Shown here in pieces: positions 6,793 through 8,227 of a stretch of DNA of 8,227 bases. Position numbers and translations under genes: made by a program. Within the stretch, counting starts at the first letter, position 1. Each line of letters begins with the position of its first letter. This stretch comes from an uncultured Planctomycetaceae bacterium (GTDB lineage Bacteria; Planctomycetota; Planctomycetia; Pirellulales; UBA1268): assembly GCA_937926325.1 (NCBI GenBank), contig CALAZQ010000320.1, positions 1-8,227 of the forward strand. The letters are read 5' to 3'. The notes beneath the pieces were generated by a model. It did no database searches. It had not been told where the DNA came from and saw nothing but the letters and a program-made list of their open reading frames with translations.

Positions 6793-8211
6793 ATGACCTT
6801 TCTCTCTCGCCGTGAAATGCTCACCACTGCCGGGGCCGGCTTTGGGGCGGTCGCCCTCGCCGGGCTCGCCGACAGTGAGGCCACTGCCGCCACCCTTGGG
6901 GCTGCCGGCGGCGGCAATCCGCTGGCTGCCAAGCCACCGCATGTCGCCGGCCGGGCCAAGAGCGTGATCTTTCTGTTCATGGAGGGTGGGCCAAGCCACA
7001 TCGATCTGTTCGATCCCAAGCCTGCCCTTGAAAAACTGGCCGGCCAGCCAGTTCCCGAGAGCTTTGGCCGAGTGATCACGGCGATGGGAGAGTTTGATTC
7101 ACCGATTCTGCCCTCCAAGCGAAAGTGGCAGCAGCATGGTCAGGGGGGCCTCTGGATCAGCGACTGGCTGCCGCACATGGCCACCCAGGCCGACGAACTG
7201 GCGGTGATTCGCTCGTGCTGGACCAACGGCATCAATCATTCCGGCGGCGTCTGCCAGATGAATACCGGCATCCAGTTCGCCGGCCGGCCGTCACTGGGGG
7301 CCTGGGTCAGCTATGGCCTCGGCACCGAGAACGAAAACCTGCCGGCCTTCGTGGTGATGCGGGACCGGGAAGACATGGTGGTCAACGGCCCGCGGAACTG
7401 GGGCACCGGCTTCATGCCCGCGGTCTACCAGGGGGCTGCTCTGGAACTTGAGGGGCCACCGTTTCCAAATCTGGCGGCACCCGAGCATGTGACGACGGCC
7501 CAGCAGCGGCTGGCCCTTGATTACCTGCAACGGCGTAACCGGCGGCACCAGGCCGGCCGCGACGCCAACAGTGAACTGGAGGCGCGGATTCGCTCTTACG
7601 AACTCGCCTTCCAGATGCAGGCCCACGCGCCGGAGGCGGTCGACCTGTCAACCGAGACGGCGGAGACCAAGGCCCTCTACGGGCTCGAGAACAAAGAGAC
7701 CGCCCGCTTCGGTCGCAACTGCCTGCTGGCCCGCCGATTGGTGGAGCGGGGCGTGCGGTTCATCCAGTGCTATCACGGCTCGGGCAGCAAGTGGGATGCC
7801 CACAAGGGGATCGAGGCCAACCATGCAAAGATGTGTCGCGAAATGGACCAGCCGGTGACAGCCCTACTGACCGACCTCCGTCGCCGCGGGCTGCTCGATG
7901 AAACGCTGGTGGTCTGGGGAGGTGAGTTCGGCCGCACGCCGATGAGTGAGAAGGGTGATGGTCGAGACCATAACCCGTCTGGCTTCACCATGTGGATGGC
8001 CGGCGGCGGCGTCCGCGGCGGCACGGTCCACGGCACCACCGACGAGGTTGGCCTGCACGCCGTCGACAACCGCCTGCATGTGCACGACCTGCACGCAACC
8101 ATTCTCTATCTGCTCGGCCTTGACCATAAGAAGCTGGTCTACCATCACGCCGGCCGGCCCGAACGGATCGACGCCAACGAAGGGCATGTTTACAAGGCGA
8201 TCACTGGTTGA
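6793..8211 (+). CDS. Tat-exported DUF1501 protein (alkaline phosphatase/sulfatase superfamily)
   Basis: This encodes 472 residues, full length for the family. The N-terminus is a twin-arginine signal, SRREML at 5-10 followed by a hydrophobic stretch to about residue 24, with cleavage probably near residue 33, so the protein should be exported folded. DUF1501 signatures are in order: FMEGGPSHIDLFDPK at 62-76, INHSGG at 147-152, YHGSGSKWDAHKG at 327-339, VVWGGEFGRTP at 373-383, GRDHNP at 390-395 and VHDLHATIL at 430-438. The conserved D71, D74, H328, D335, H337, E378, H393, H431 and H434 are plausible metal or active-site ligands by analogy with the superfamily. Substrate is unknown; hydrolysis of sulfate or phosphate esters is inference. 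It is the last gene visible and is probably translated from the same message as the preceding cytochrome protein, a very common planctomycete pair. Confidence 0.95.
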   Translation: MTFLSRREMLTTAGAGFGAVALAGLADSEATAATLGAAGGGNPLAAKPPHVAGRAKSVIFLFMEGGPSHIDLFDPKPALEKLAGQPVPESFGRVITAMGEFDSPILPSKRKWQQHGQGGLWISDWLPHMATQADELAVIRSCWTNGINHSGGVCQMNTGIQFAGRPSLGAWVSYGLGTENENLPAFVVMRDREDMVVNGPRNWGTGFMPAVYQGAALELEGPPFPNLAAPEHVTTAQQRLALDYLQRRNRRHQAGRDANSELEARIRSYELAFQMQAHAPEAVDLSTETAETKALYGLENKETARFGRNCLLARRLVERGVRFIQCYHGSGSKWDAHKGIEANHAKMCREMDQPVTALLTDLRRRGLLDETLVVWGGEFGRTPMSEKGDGRDHNPSGFTMWMAGGGVRGGTVHGTTDEVGLHAVDNRLHVHDLHATILYLLGLDHKKLVYHHAGRPERIDANEGHVYKAITG

Positions 8212-8227
8212 GCCCTCGCCTTGGGCC

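Noticed and set aside
8212..8226. GCCC-N7-GGGC hairpin just after the DUF1501 stop
   Set aside because: The stem is only 4 bases and the window ends immediately afterwards, so a terminator cannot be judged.

Overview
The window looks like chromosomal DNA of a planctomycete (Planctomycetota, high GC). The strongest reason is the pairing of a Planctomycete PSCyt1/DUF1549/DUF1553 protein with a DUF1501 protein, preceded by an ECF sigma factor tail and a FecR-type membrane protein. These families are massively expanded in that phylum and commonly sit together. No RNA gene, CRISPR array or recognisable transposase is present.

Layout. Bases 1-99 hold the last 32 codons of an ECF-type sigma factor (+). 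Bases 126-1976 encode a single-pass FecR-domain protein (+), the likely anti-sigma/signal-transducing partner. Convergent to it, 2032-3441 (-) encodes a COG1672-type ATPase with a C-terminal DUF234 (PD-(D/E)XK-like) domain. A 148-base divergent intergenic region (3442-3589) carries a clean inverted repeat overlapping a plausible promoter for the ATPase. Bases 3590-6763 (+) encode a 1057-residue exported cytochrome-c-motif protein (PSCyt1, DUF1549, DUF1553) with a LamG/concanavalin-like segment inserted near its end. Bases 6793-8211 (+) encode a Tat-exported DUF1501 protein of the alkaline phosphatase/sulfatase superfamily. The window ends 16 bases after its stop.

How the genes may work together. 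Sigma factor, FecR protein, PSCyt/DUF1553 protein and DUF1501 protein form a recurrent planctomycete arrangement. It is read as a surface-signal-controlled module whose outputs are two exported proteins, widely suspected but not shown to act on complex polysaccharides or their sulfate/phosphate esters. The ATPase lies in the opposite orientation, has somewhat lower GC and has its own putative promoter/operator, so it looks like a later arrival splitting the module between its regulatory and effector halves.

I found no clearly new multi-gene system. The points most worth a second look are the intruding ATPase-nuclease gene with its operator-like palindrome, the unusual periplasmic half of the FecR protein (three clustered cysteines and an unrecognised C-terminal domain instead of LamG), and the LamG segment splitting the DUF1553 domain.
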